Shown: piece after piece, positions 26,776 through 35,326 of the stretch | Position numbering within the stretch: the first letter of the stretch is position 1 | Layout: the number at the start of each line of letters is the position of its first letter | Source: Azoarcus sp. DN11 | GTDB lineage: Bacteria; Pseudomonadota; Gammaproteobacteria; Burkholderiales; Rhodocyclaceae | Reading direction: 5' to 3' | Assembly: GCF_003628555.1 (NCBI RefSeq) | Contig: NZ_CP021731.1 | Location: 2,790,001-2,854,000, forward strand | Length of the DNA: 64,000 nt | Made by a program: the position numbers and the translations under genes | The notes under the pieces: generated by a model | Told to the model about the DNA's origin: nothing | The model's database searches: none | The model's input: the letters and a program-made list of their open reading frames with translations, nothing else

Positions 26776-28836
26776 GTGCTGCGCTCCATCCTTCTCGGCA
26801 AATACCGCGTGCTCGTGTTTGCCGTCGCTGCGTTTTTCCTCGTGAACGTCGGCGTCTTCACGCTGAACTTCGTCCTGCTGCAACACGTCGAGCGCGACGC
26901 GGCGAGCATCAACGAAGGCGGCAAGCTGCGCGGATACTCGCAGCAGCTTGCCAAGGCCTTGCTCACGCTGTCGCATGAGTCGCTCGCCGGCGACCCCGTG
27001 CAGACGAGCCAGGCGCAGATCTCGGAAGCCTACCAGGCCTTCGACGAGGCGCTGGCGCAGGTGCAGGCCTTCGCGGCAGCAGCGGAGGACCATTCCGTGC
27101 TCGAACAGGCGGAAAAGCTCGATCGCCAGTGGCAGCCCTTGCGTGACGCCGCCATCGCGCTGCTGGGCGAGGCGGTTCCGGCCCCGGACGCGATCGAGAG
27201 CGCCGTCATCCTGAGCAACACTCGCAACGTGCGCCTGCTGCAGCTGGCCGACGACCTGACCGAGGAACAGGAACGCATTGCGGCGGACCGGGCACACTGG
27301 ATGCGTACGCTGCAATCGGGTGCGATCGGGGCGGCGCTGCTGATGTTCGTCTTCATCGTGCTGCACGTTGCGCGCCGCCTGTTTCGCAGCGACCGCGCCG
27401 CGGAACAGTCGCGGCGCGAAATGACGGACATCCTGCGCACGGTGCGCGAGGGGCTTTTCCTGATCGACCGCAATGGCCTCGTCGGCATGCAGCGCTCGGA
27501 TCATCTCGCCAAGGTGATTCCACAGCCGCTTGCCGCCGGGGACAACTTCCTCGTGACGCTGGCGGCACTGGTTTCGCCGGACACGATGGATTCGGCGCGG
27601 CAGTACATCGAGCTGCTGCTGAACGAGCGCGTGAAACCGGCCCTGCTCGCGGATCTCAATCCGCTGCAGCGGGTCGAGCTCAACCGGCAGGGCAGCGCAC
27701 GCCCGAAGTACCTGAACTTCAGTTTCCAGCCGGTGCGCGGCGACGCGGGCGAAGGCATTACCGGTCTGCTCGTCGCCGTGGCCGACGTGAGCCAGGAGGT
27801 GCGGCTCGAGCACGAACTGGCCAGCGCCGAGGAGCGCGCACGCAGCGAAGTGGCGCTGCTCCTCCAGGTGCTGGACAACGATCCGGACGACGTGGACCGC
27901 TTCCTCGGCGACGCCAGGGCGAAACTCGATCGCCTGAACACGACACTGCGCGACGTGAGGCCCGACTCGCGGGAGTATGCGGCGGTGGTGACTGGGGTGT
28001 TCCGCGACGTTCACTCGATCAAGGGCGAGGCGGCGGCGCTCTCGATCGGCACCGTGACGGCACAGACCCACCGCTTCGAGGAGGCCCTGACCGGGCTGCG
28101 CAACCGCCGGACGCTCACGGGCGACGACCTGATCCCCGTCGCCACCGGTATCGGGCACCTGCTGCAGGAGCTCTCCAGGGTCGAAGCGGTGATCTCGCGC
28201 ATCGCAGCCTTCGCCCGCCAGCCGGCCGATGCCGGCGGCGGTGCGATTCACGCCGGGACGCCCGCAGCGGAAGATGGCGTGTTCCAGTCGATGCAGCGGA
28301 TCCAGCGGCTCGCGCTTGCCGTGGCGTCCGACCTGAACAAGAAGGTGCGCGTCGAAACCTCGCTTCCCCACGTTGGGGTGATTCCCGAGCCGGTTCATCG
28401 GCTTCTGCGTGAAGGGCTGCCGCAGCTCGTCAGGAATGCGGTGGTGCACGGCATCGAGGCATCGGACGAGCGGCGGCGCGCCGGCAAGCACGAGGAAGGC
28501 CGTTTGCGCATCGAGCTCGTGCGCTCCGCGGACGGCAGCCTGGAGCTCACGGTGGCCGATGATGGCCGCGGCATCGACGTACATGCGCTGCGCAGCCGAC
28601 TGGTCGAAAGCGGGCACCGCACCGCCGAGCAGGTCGCCGCGATGAGCGACCGGGACGTCGTCGCGACACTGTTCGAACCGGGGGTTTCCACCGCCACCAC
28701 CGTCGATGAGCACGCCGGCCGCGGCGTCGGCCTGGACGTGGTCGGGACGCTGGCACGCGAAACCGGCGCACGACTGCGGCTGGCGTCGTCACCGAGCGAA
28801 TACACGCGTTTCACCCTGCAATGGAGTCCTGCATGA
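26776..28836 (+). CDS. CheA-like hybrid histidine kinase with PilJ-type sensor
   Basis: This 686-residue protein has a membrane helix at the N-terminus and a nitrate/PilJ-type sensor motif (SINEGGKLRGYSQQLAKALL). A second helix is near residue 185, and a PAS-like region follows (ILRTVREGLFLIDRNG). An Hpt-like phosphorylation site comes next (DVHSIKGEAAAL, His near residue 414), then a CheA-type ATPase with N-box LVRNAVVHGIE, G1 VADDGRGIDV and G2 GRGVGLDVV. The CheW-like P5 domain is absent. It thus combines sensor and CheA-like kinase in one chain. A response regulator overlaps its stop by ATGA, and CheX follows. Confidence 0.85.
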   Translation: MLRSILLGKYRVLVFAVAAFFLVNVGVFTLNFVLLQHVERDAASINEGGKLRGYSQQLAKALLTLSHESLAGDPVQTSQAQISEAYQAFDEALAQVQAFAAAAEDHSVLEQAEKLDRQWQPLRDAAIALLGEAVPAPDAIESAVILSNTRNVRLLQLADDLTEEQERIAADRAHWMRTLQSGAIGAALLMFVFIVLHVARRLFRSDRAAEQSRREMTDILRTVREGLFLIDRNGLVGMQRSDHLAKVIPQPLAAGDNFLVTLAALVSPDTMDSARQYIELLLNERVKPALLADLNPLQRVELNRQGSARPKYLNFSFQPVRGDAGEGITGLLVAVADVSQEVRLEHELASAEERARSEVALLLQVLDNDPDDVDRFLGDARAKLDRLNTTLRDVRPDSREYAAVVTGVFRDVHSIKGEAAALSIGTVTAQTHRFEEALTGLRNRRTLTGDDLIPVATGIGHLLQELSRVEAVISRIAAFARQPADAGGGAIHAGTPAAEDGVFQSMQRIQRLALAVASDLNKKVRVETSLPHVGVIPEPVHRLLREGLPQLVRNAVVHGIEASDERRRAGKHEEGRLRIELVRSADGSLELTVADDGRGIDVHALRSRLVESGHRTAEQVAAMSDRDVVATLFEPGVSTATTVDEHAGRGVGLDVVGTLARETGARLRLASSPSEYTRFTLQWSPA

Positions 28837-29204
28837 AGGCAAGACTGTTGATCGTCGATGACTCGATGGTCATCCGGAATCTGATCGCACGCCAGATGCT
28901 GGACGAGCGTCTGCCGCCGATCGATCTGGTGGGACTCGCCGGCGATGGCGAACAGGCGCTGACGATTGCGACGGCGCGGAAACCCGACTTCATCACGATG
29001 GACCTGACGATGCCCAACATGGACGGCGAAGCCTGCATCGAACGGCTCGCCGAGGTCCTGCCGAGCGCGCGCATCATGGTGGTGTCGGCGCTGAGCGACA
29101 AGACCACCGCACTGCGCGCCATCAGCAAGGGCGCACATGGTTTTCTGCACAAACCTTTCACCGAAGAACAACTGGTTGCCGCCCTGCTGGAGCTGATGAG
29201 TTGA
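28833..29204 (+). CDS. Single-domain response regulator (CheY-like)
   Basis: This 123-residue receiver has LLIVDDSMVIRNLIARQ with the acidic pair, the phospho-acceptor Asp in FITMDLTMPNMDG, the switch Ser in MVVSALSDK and the lysine in GFLHKPFTEEQ. It has no output domain. The start at 28833 overlaps the kinase stop (ATGA); an ATG at 28821 is possible. Its stop overlaps the next gene's start (TTGA). It is the evident partner of the CheA-like kinase and substrate of the CheX-like phosphatase. Confidence 0.92.
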   Translation: MKARLLIVDDSMVIRNLIARQMLDERLPPIDLVGLAGDGEQALTIATARKPDFITMDLTMPNMDGEACIERLAEVLPSARIMVVSALSDKTTALRAISKGAHGFLHKPFTEEQLVAALLELMS

Positions 29205-29674
29205 ACTACCGCGCGCTGACCCACGAGGACATCGAGGTCTTTTCCGAAGCCATCTCGGTTTTCTTCCTCAACATGACGCACGAAGCGGCGGTCGTTCGCA
29301 CGGCTTACATCCTCGACGGCACCTCTGCGCCGCTATGGGGCGATTTCAACGGCGTGATCGACGTTTCCGGGGGGTTTCGCGGCAGCATCACGTTCTCGGC
29401 ACCCTACGGAATGCTGTCGCGGGTTCTGGAGGCGATCGGCGAGCGCGAGCACTCGGTCGATCGCTGCCTGGACGTCGTCGGCGAGATCGCCAACATGATG
29501 TCGGGCCGGGCAAGGCGCCATTTCGGCGAGGAACTGGCGATCTCGACGCCCGCCTCCCGCCTGCGCACCGCAGCTCCCACGCCGGTGCAGGCAGCCGGCG
29601 CCCCGTTCGCGATCCCGCTGCGCTGGCACAACTTCGAGGCCAACCTCGTCGTGCATCTCGACATCCGTCGCTGA
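29201..29674 (+). CDS. CheX-like phosphatase
   Basis: This 157-residue protein has the CheC/CheX/FliY layout. An early FNGVIDVSGGFRGSITFSAP strand region is followed by the helix DVVGEIANMMSGRARRHFG, where the conserved E..N pair (GEIANMMSG) dephosphorylates CheY-type proteins. The likely start codon is TTG at 29201, overlapping the regulator stop as TTGA. It completes a kinase-regulator-phosphatase operon. Homologues act in chemotaxis or type IV pilus control. Confidence 0.87.
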   Translation: MNYRALTHEDIEVFSEAISVFFLNMTHEAAVVRTAYILDGTSAPLWGDFNGVIDVSGGFRGSITFSAPYGMLSRVLEAIGEREHSVDRCLDVVGEIANMMSGRARRHFGEELAISTPASRLRTAAPTPVQAAGAPFAIPLRWHNFEANLVVHLDIRR

Positions 29675-29840
29675 GCGCTGATCCGATCCCCCGTGCGGTG
29701 CTACTCCTCCGCGCGGAGGGCCGCACCCATCGAACGCATGCATTCTCCGGCCCATGCGCCTAATATGCGGAACTCCCCCATCCCGCAGCGGCCCTGACGC
29801 GACCTCACCGATTCCGGCGGGCCCGCACACGATCCGATTC

Positions 29841-31265
29841 ATGACGAAAATCTCCGCAAGATTCCCGGTCGTCGACGCCCAGGTGTCACCCACCGGACGC
29901 ATGGAAGTGCTTTCCCGCACCGAGGCCGCCCGCCTCTCCAGCCAGGGCCACGGCGGCCTGCGCGAGCTCTTCCGCAACTGCGCCCTCGCCGTTCTCAACT
30001 GCGGCAATCCGCTCGACGACGGCAAGGAGCTGCTCGCGCGCTACCCCGATTTCGAGATCCACATCATCCAGCGCTCGCGCGGCATCAAGCTGGACATCCG
30101 CAATGCGCCGGCAAGTGCCTTTGTCGACGGCACGATGATCCGCGGCATACAGGAACATCTCTTCGCGGTGCTGCGCGATGTCCTGTATGTCAGCAGAGAG
30201 GCCGAAGGAACGGCCGGCGCCGCACCGACGCGTTTCGACTTCGGCACGTCCGAGGGCATCACGGACGCCGTGTTCCAGATCCTACGCAATGCGGGGATCA
30301 TGCAGCCGGTCACCCAGCCCAGCGTCGTGGTGTGCTGGGGCGGACATTCGATCAGCGGCGCGGAGTACGACTACACGAAGCGCGTCGGCTACGAACTGGG
30401 CCTGCGCGGGCTGGACATCTGCACCGGCTGCGGGCCCGGTGCGATGAAGGGGCCGATGAAGGGGGCAGCCATCGGGCACGCCAAGCAACGCATCGGCAAG
30501 GCGCGCTATCTCGGCTTCACCGAACCCGGGATCATCGCTGCGGAATCGCCCAACCCCATCGTGAACGACCTCGTGGTCTTCCCGGACGTCGAGAAACGGC
30601 TGGAGGCCTTCGTCCGTACCGGACACGGCTTCGTCGTGTTTCCGGGCGGGGTCGGCACGGCGGAAGAAATCCTGTACGTGCTGGGGATCCTGCTACACCC
30701 GGCCAACGTCGATCACCCGCTTCCCCTGGTCTTCACCGGCCCGAAGAGCGCCGAGGAATACTTCCGCCGCATCGACAGCTTCATCGCGGAGACGCTGGGC
30801 GACGAGGCGCGCAGCCGTTACCGCATCATCATCGACGATCCGGCCGCCGTCGCGCGCGAGATGCAGGGCGGAGTCGCAAAAGTGCGCGCCTTCCGCAAGG
30901 AATATCGCGATGCCTACTATTTCAACTGGCTGCTGCGCATCGAGCACGAGTTCCAGCACCCCTTCCGCCCGACGCACGAGAACATGCGTCGTCTCAGGCT
31001 GAACCGCAATCAGCCGCGCCACCTCCTTGCGGCGGATCTGCGTCGCGCGTTCTCGGGCGTCGTGGCCGGCAACGTCAAGAACGATGGCATTCGCGAGATC
31101 GAGCAGCATGGCCCGTTCGAGATCCATGGCGATGCAGGAATCATGGGCCCCATGGACGCGCTGCTCTCGTCCTTCGTCGCGCAGGGGCGCATGAAACTAC
31201 CAGGGGCGACTTACAACCCCTGCTATGTGGTGGTCTCGGGGAAGCACAACGTAATACGGTCTTAA
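29841..31265 (+). CDS. ppnN: Nucleotide 5'-monophosphate nucleosidase PpnN
   Basis: This 474-residue protein has the three-part layout of E. coli PpnN (YgdH). An N-terminal DUF4478-like region comes first (PTGRMEVLSRTEAARL), then a LOG-type Rossmann core (VCWGGHSISGAEYDY, GCGPGAMKGPMKGA, PGGVGTAEEI), then a C-terminal DUF3412-like region. PpnN splits nucleoside monophosphates to base and ribose 5-phosphate and is stimulated by (p)ppGpp, so it connects functionally with relA in this window. The start MTKISARFPV at 29841 matches homologues. Confidence 0.93.
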   Translation: MTKISARFPVVDAQVSPTGRMEVLSRTEAARLSSQGHGGLRELFRNCALAVLNCGNPLDDGKELLARYPDFEIHIIQRSRGIKLDIRNAPASAFVDGTMIRGIQEHLFAVLRDVLYVSREAEGTAGAAPTRFDFGTSEGITDAVFQILRNAGIMQPVTQPSVVVCWGGHSISGAEYDYTKRVGYELGLRGLDICTGCGPGAMKGPMKGAAIGHAKQRIGKARYLGFTEPGIIAAESPNPIVNDLVVFPDVEKRLEAFVRTGHGFVVFPGGVGTAEEILYVLGILLHPANVDHPLPLVFTGPKSAEEYFRRIDSFIAETLGDEARSRYRIIIDDPAAVAREMQGGVAKVRAFRKEYRDAYYFNWLLRIEHEFQHPFRPTHENMRRLRLNRNQPRHLLAADLRRAFSGVVAGNVKNDGIREIEQHGPFEIHGDAGIMGPMDALLSSFVAQGRMKLPGATYNPCYVVVSGKHNVIRS

Positions 31266-31317
31266 CCATTGGCAGGTATAGTGCCGATACGAGACATCAA
31301 CACCCCGAAAAATAACC

Positions 31318-31587
31318 ATGAAAAGCCACGCAGCAGAGAACTTCCTCCCCGCAGAACCAGGTTTCCATCGCACGCGCGCCGACGGGCTCTACGATCCGAT
31401 CCGCTTCGTCTTCGTGAACAAGAACATGCGCGAACACATCCTCAACGAGCGGCGGACCATACTGGATGCCCTCTCTCCCTTGAGCCGGGCGCGCCAGGAA
31501 CGGATCTTCAACCAGTACGACCCGGACGAGCGACACCGCAAGTTCCGCGAGATCCTTTTGATCTATGGCCGCCCGGTAAACGCCTGA
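31318..31587 (+). CDS. Small hypothetical protein
   Basis: The 89-residue product is not recognised. It is hydrophilic with a basic-acidic helical second half (MREHILNERRTILDALSPL and DERHRKFREILLIYG). It has no signal peptide or cysteines. It begins 52 bases after ppnN and is followed by a terminator, so it may be cotranscribed with ppnN. Its codon use looks like its neighbours, which supports a real gene. Confidence 0.6.
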   Translation: MKSHAAENFLPAEPGFHRTRADGLYDPIRFVFVNKNMREHILNERRTILDALSPLSRARQERIFNQYDPDERHRKFREILLIYGRPVNA

Positions 31588-31618
31588 GCGAGGTGCGGCC
31601 ACGCCGCACGACGATTCT

Positions 31619-31657
31619 CCCAAAAGCAGAACGCGGCCTCGGCCGCGTTTTGCTTTT
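31619..31657. terminator. Bidirectional hairpin terminator
   Basis: A near-perfect inverted repeat pairs AAAAGC-GAACGCGGC with GCCGCGTT-TGCTTTT around a short loop. A-rich and T-rich flanks make it suitable for both strands. It lies between the convergent genes ending at 31587 and 31704. Confidence 0.8.
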
Positions 31658-31703
31658 GTCCGCCACAGCGATCAGGCTGTTCCCAAACGAAGTCGGTACT
31701 GCG

Positions 31704-32024
31704 TCACTCCCCGGCACGAAGATCCGCGATGCGCTGCCGCGAACCGACCGCCACACCCAGGCCGGATGAATCGGGCCTGGCGCAGGGCCGCGCCCCAACG
31801 TGCGCGGCAAGATCTGCAAGCTCCGGCGGAAAATAGAGCACGAGCTCGCAGTGCAGGCCCCCGTGGTTCTCATGCCGCATCAGTACCGCGGTCGTCGCGT
31901 TGCGATCGCCCAGTTCCCCGAATAGCGCGCACACGCGATCCAACTCGTCGCCGGCGAGCATCGCATCACCCAAATTTGCCACGAACCATTGTTCCATTCT
32001 GTCCACCACGAGATGAAACTCCAC
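31704..32024 (-). CDS. Hypothetical protein
   Basis: The 106-residue product starts MEFHLVVDRMEQWFVANLG and is not recognised. It reads like a small cytoplasmic alpha/beta protein (CELVLYFPPELADLAAHVG) without membrane segments. It lies 42 bases downstream of the DUF2189 gene in the same direction, so cotranscription is likely. No function can be offered. Confidence 0.55.
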   Translation of the reverse strand: MEFHLVVDRMEQWFVANLGDAMLAGDELDRVCALFGELGDRNATTAVLMRHENHGGLHCELVLYFPPELADLAAHVGARPCARPDSSGLGVAVGSRQRIADLRAGE

Positions 32025-32066
32025 GATACCCAGAGTTGGGGCCCGAACCCCTGCTTTCCGGGCAAC

Positions 32067-32825
32067 TCAACCCTGTTCGTCCGGGAACACCGCGCGATAG
32101 AGCGCTTCGGTCGCAAAGGCCGCGATCGGTAAGGTCACCATCAGCAGCAGGGGCACGAAGATCGACGCGATGATCGTGCTTGCCAACAGGAAACTCCACG
32201 TCAGGTTTGCCGGAATGCTGCGGAAGATGGCGCGAACACTCGCGCTCACGGCCACGACGAGATTGGCGCGGCGCTCGATGAGCAGGGGCACGGCATACGC
32301 GGTGATGCTGAACGCGATCACCGCAAAGAGTCCGCCCGCCACGACCGCGCCAACGTGGAAACGCAGAAGTTCAGCGGAAAACGGGAGCAGCATCTTCCAG
32401 CCGGTATAGCTGCGACCCAGCATGAAGCTGTAGAGGATCCCGGCATCCGTCAGCCAGATCACGAAGAGGAAGAGGCAGACAAGTACCAGGCCCCAGAGTG
32501 ACGGCGGTGACTGCAGGAAGCCACCGCCCACGTCCCGCCACGTAGGTTTCCGCCCGCGGCGCTGTGCGGCCGACATGGCGAAGAAGCCCGTCAGCAATGC
32601 CGGGGCGACAATCAGGAAGCCTCCCACCAGCGGCAACGCCATCGGCGCCAGGCCGAGCGCAACCAGCAAGGAAATGAACCCCGCGCCGAGCACCGCGAAT
32701 CCCCCCGCATACGCCAGCGACAGGGGGGCCGTCTGTACGAACACGCGCAGGCCCGACGACACGGCAGCAACGACCTGCCGGGGGCGGACATGCCGCGGTT
32801 CCGGGCGACTGACATTCATCGACAT
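32067..32825 (-). CDS. DUF2189 integral membrane protein
   Basis: This 252-residue protein has five or six predicted membrane helices and matches DUF2189 in layout: an N-terminal cytoplasmic part with SSGLRVFVQTAPLSLAYAGG, then paired helices ending in IPANLTWSFLLASTIIASIF. The family is found near respiratory genes in many proteobacteria; no function is established. It is divergent from the sdh genes and shares their upstream region. Confidence 0.83.
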   Translation of the reverse strand: MSMNVSRPEPRHVRPRQVVAAVSSGLRVFVQTAPLSLAYAGGFAVLGAGFISLLVALGLAPMALPLVGGFLIVAPALLTGFFAMSAAQRRGRKPTWRDVGGGFLQSPPSLWGLVLVCLFLFVIWLTDAGILYSFMLGRSYTGWKMLLPFSAELLRFHVGAVVAGGLFAVIAFSITAYAVPLLIERRANLVVAVSASVRAIFRSIPANLTWSFLLASTIIASIFVPLLLMVTLPIAAFATEALYRAVFPDEQG

Positions 32826-32926
32826 GGGGCACCACGTGGCAAATTGTCCATTTCATCCTAGCCCGAATCTGTCATCTGGCATCATCGGCATGCCAGCTCT
32901 GGAAGTACGCTTAAGATGCATTTTTG

Positions 32927-32954
32927 TTGACTCTTTTGCAAGTCCCACTATAGT
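32927..32954 (+). promoter_or_regulatory. Sigma-70 promoter for sdhCDB
   Basis: TTGACT (32927-32932) and TATAGT (32949-32954) are separated by 16 bases, a close match to the sigma-70 consensus. sdhC starts about 125 bases downstream, leaving a long leader. It is one of the best promoter matches in the window. Confidence 0.65.
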
Positions 32955-33078
32955 CAAGTGGACCGCCGCTTTGCGCTGATGCGGAGTCAGGCGTGCAACA
33001 TGCGCACAACGCATGGCGAAGGATGCCCCCGAGGACGCGACTGCCGCCGGATCGATAAACAGCGCAAGGGAGACCGAG

Positions 33079-33465
33079 ATGCGAGCACCGCCGCAAGCGG
33101 CGCCAAAATTCCTGAACCTGCTGCAGATCCGCTTTCCGATCGGTGCGATCGCGTCCATCGGGCATCGGGTTTCCGGCGTGCTGCTCGCCTTCACCCTGCC
33201 CCTTCTGGCGCTCACGCTGGACCGTTCACTGAGCAGCGAGGTCGAATTCGACGCCGTGCGGAACCTGGTGTCCGCACCGTGGCGGGCCCTTTTCCTCGCC
33301 CTTATCGTCTGGGCCGCCGCGCACCACCTCATGGCCGGCGTGCGTCACCTGCTGATGGACCTCGGAATCGGCAGCCGCCTGTCGCAGGCGCGCACGAGCG
33401 CATGGGCAGTGATCGTCGCCGCTGCGATCGTCGCCCTCGCCTGCGCGGCGCGGTGGCTGTCATGA
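33079..33465 (+). CDS. sdhC: Succinate dehydrogenase cytochrome b subunit SdhC
   Basis: This 128-residue protein has three membrane helices and the SdhC signatures RFPIGAIASIGHRVSGV and HHLMAGVRHLLMDLG, the latter holding the haem-ligand His. It anchors the soluble SDH subunits and helps form the quinone site. The start at 33079 has an AGGGAGA site; an in-frame ATG at 33013 would add 22 residues without family resemblance. It overlaps sdhD by ATGA. Confidence 0.93.
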   Translation: MRAPPQAAPKFLNLLQIRFPIGAIASIGHRVSGVLLAFTLPLLALTLDRSLSSEVEFDAVRNLVSAPWRALFLALIVWAAAHHLMAGVRHLLMDLGIGSRLSQARTSAWAVIVAAAIVALACAARWLS

Positions 33466-33806
33466 GAATCTTCCTCGGACAACGGGCATGGCTGCTGCAG
33501 CGGGTGACCGCACTGGTGCTGCTGGTGTTGCTCGCGCTGGGCGCAGCAACGCTGCTGGCGGGGCCACCGTTGAACTACGCGCGCTGGCACGCACTGGCGA
33601 CCAGCACGCACGGCGCGGTGCTGATCGTGGTGTTCTTCGCAGCGCTGTGCCTGCACGCCTGGATCGGCATTCGCGACATCACCCTCGACTACGTTCATCC
33701 GCCGGTCCTGCGCCTGGGCGTGCTGTCGATCGTCGGCGTGCTCCTGACTGCGATCGTGATTCGCGTCGGGCTCACGATGGCGGCGCATCTTGCGGGCGGC
33801 GGATGA
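33462..33806 (+). CDS. sdhD: Succinate dehydrogenase membrane anchor SdhD
   Basis: This 114-residue protein has three membrane helices. LHAWIGIRDITLDYVHP contains the conserved His and the DY pair that face the haem and quinone in E. coli SdhD. RAWLLQRVTALVL matches the N-terminal helix. It is followed after 25 bases by sdhB, not sdhA, which is unusual. Key residues are intact, so the anchor itself looks functional. Confidence 0.9.
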   Translation: MRIFLGQRAWLLQRVTALVLLVLLALGAATLLAGPPLNYARWHALATSTHGAVLIVVFFAALCLHAWIGIRDITLDYVHPPVLRLGVLSIVGVLLTAIVIRVGLTMAAHLAGGG

Positions 33807-33831
33807 GGGCGGAGCGCGGCAGGGAGGGATC

Positions 33832-34527
33832 ATGCGACTGAGCATCTACCGCTTCAATCCGGAAACCGATGCGCGGCCGCGCATGCAGGATTACGACGTC
33901 CCGACCGAGGCGGACGACCGGAAGCTGCTCGACGTCCTGATGCGGTTGAAAACGATCGACGACAGCCTGTCGTTCCGGCGTTCCTGTCGCGAGGGCGTAT
34001 GCGGATCGGACGCGATGAACATCAACGGCCGCAACGGGCTGGCCTGCCTCACGTCCTTGCCGGGGCTGAAGGAGCCGGTCGTACTGCGGCCCCTGCCCGG
34101 TTTCCCCGTGATTCGCGACCTCATCGTCGACATGACCCAGTTCTTCGCGCACTACCACTCGATCAAGCCTTACCTGATCAACACCACCGAGCCTCCCGAG
34201 CGCGAACGCCTGCAGTCGCCCGCCGAGCGCGAGAAGCTCGACGGGTTGTATGAATGCATCCTGTGTGCATGCTGCAGCGCCTTCTGCCCTTCGTTCTGGT
34301 GGAATCCCGACAAGTTCATCGGGCCGGCAGGGCTGCTGCAGGCCTACCGCTTCATCTCCGACTCGCGTGACACGGCGACGGCCGAACGGCTGGCCTTCCT
34401 CGACGACGTCTACCGCCTGTACCGCTGCCGGACGATCATGAACTGCACCGAGGTCTGCCCCAAGGGACTGAGCCCGTCGCACGCGATCGAGCGTATCCGG
34501 CAAGCGCTGGTGCGCGAATCGTCGTAG
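33832..34527 (+). CDS. sdhB: Succinate dehydrogenase iron-sulfur subunit SdhB
   Basis: This 231-residue protein has all three cluster motifs: the [2Fe-2S] ligands in SCREGVCGSDAM and NGLAC, the [4Fe-4S] set in CILCACCSAFCP, and the [3Fe-4S] set in CRTIMNCTEVCPKG. SFWWNPDKF includes the tryptophans of the quinone pocket. Length is normal. An AGGGAGG site precedes the ATG. The flavoprotein gene sdhA, usually between sdhD and sdhB, is not in this cluster or elsewhere in the window. The subunit must therefore pair with an unlinked SdhA or serve a different partner. Confidence 0.93.
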   Translation: MRLSIYRFNPETDARPRMQDYDVPTEADDRKLLDVLMRLKTIDDSLSFRRSCREGVCGSDAMNINGRNGLACLTSLPGLKEPVVLRPLPGFPVIRDLIVDMTQFFAHYHSIKPYLINTTEPPERERLQSPAEREKLDGLYECILCACCSAFCPSFWWNPDKFIGPAGLLQAYRFISDSRDTATAERLAFLDDVYRLYRCRTIMNCTEVCPKGLSPSHAIERIRQALVRESS

Positions 34528-34537
34528 GGTCTCCGCC

Positions 34538-35302
34538 ATGGGACACGCGCCGCCCTTGTCCGCCCTGTGCCCGCAGCCCGGCCCGCTCGCCGGGCACGGG
34601 GGCGCATTCGCCACGGCACTGGCGCAACGGCTGGGCGCGCTCGACATCTTCTCGCTGCTGCCTCCCGCGAATCTCGAATCCCTCGCGCAAGGCGCGCGCT
34701 CGCGCCGCATCGGTGCGGGGGAATCGCTGTGGTTCGCCGGCGAGCACGCGAAACATTTCGCGGTGATCGAAGTGGGCATGGTCGAGATCCGGCGGATGAC
34801 GCCAACGGGCGAAGGGATCGTCATGGGACTATTCCGGCGTGGCGACGCAGTCGGCCTGGTCGCCGCACTCGAGAGCGGCAGCTTCCCGGCGGACGCCATC
34901 GCGCTCGGCGGAACGGCGGAAGTCCTGCTGATCCGCGCGGAGGCGTTGCGAGAAGCACTGGGCAACTCCGTGGCCGTCGGGCTGGCGGTAAACCGTGCAC
35001 TGCTGCAGCACACGGCTGCGCTGCGCGCGAAGATCGACATCGTCAGCGCGGGCTCCGTACCGCGCCGCCTCGCCGCGCTGATGCGTTACCTGATCGGGCG
35101 ATTCGGCCAACCGACAGAAGCCGGCACCCTCATCATCGACGCACACCTCGGCCGCGACGAAATCAGCCAGCTCGTGAGCGCGCGGGTCGAAACGGTGATC
35201 CGGATCCTGAGCCGGTGGCAGAAGGCCGGCTGGCTCGCCTCGCGACCCGGCAGGATCGAGATCCTGCGTCCCGACATGTTGCAGCGGATCGGTGAATCCT
35301 GA
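34538..35302 (+). CDS. Crp/Fnr-family transcription regulator
   Basis: This 254-residue protein has an N-terminal cyclic-nucleotide-binding-like domain (LLPPANLESLAQGARSRRIGAGE, then VGMVEIRRMTPTGEGIVMG) and a C-terminal winged helix (LGRDEISQLVSARVETVIRI). The recognition helix keeps the E and R of the FNR pattern ETxxR, consistent with TGA-type half-sites. It lacks the N-terminal cysteine group of FNR, so it is probably not an iron-sulfur oxygen sensor. It follows sdhB by ten bases and faces fdxA. It could use the palindrome at 35721. Confidence 0.88.
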   Translation: MGHAPPLSALCPQPGPLAGHGGAFATALAQRLGALDIFSLLPPANLESLAQGARSRRIGAGESLWFAGEHAKHFAVIEVGMVEIRRMTPTGEGIVMGLFRRGDAVGLVAALESGSFPADAIALGGTAEVLLIRAEALREALGNSVAVGLAVNRALLQHTAALRAKIDIVSAGSVPRRLAALMRYLIGRFGQPTEAGTLIIDAHLGRDEISQLVSARVETVIRILSRWQKAGWLASRPGRIEILRPDMLQRIGES

Positions 35303-35326
35303 CCCGCCGCGCGCAGATCTTCGTCG

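Noticed and set aside
33806..33832. A hidden or broken sdhA between sdhD and sdhB
   Set aside because: Only 25 bases are present and no flavoprotein motif (such as a GAGGAG-type FAD loop with SdhA context) appears in any frame nearby.
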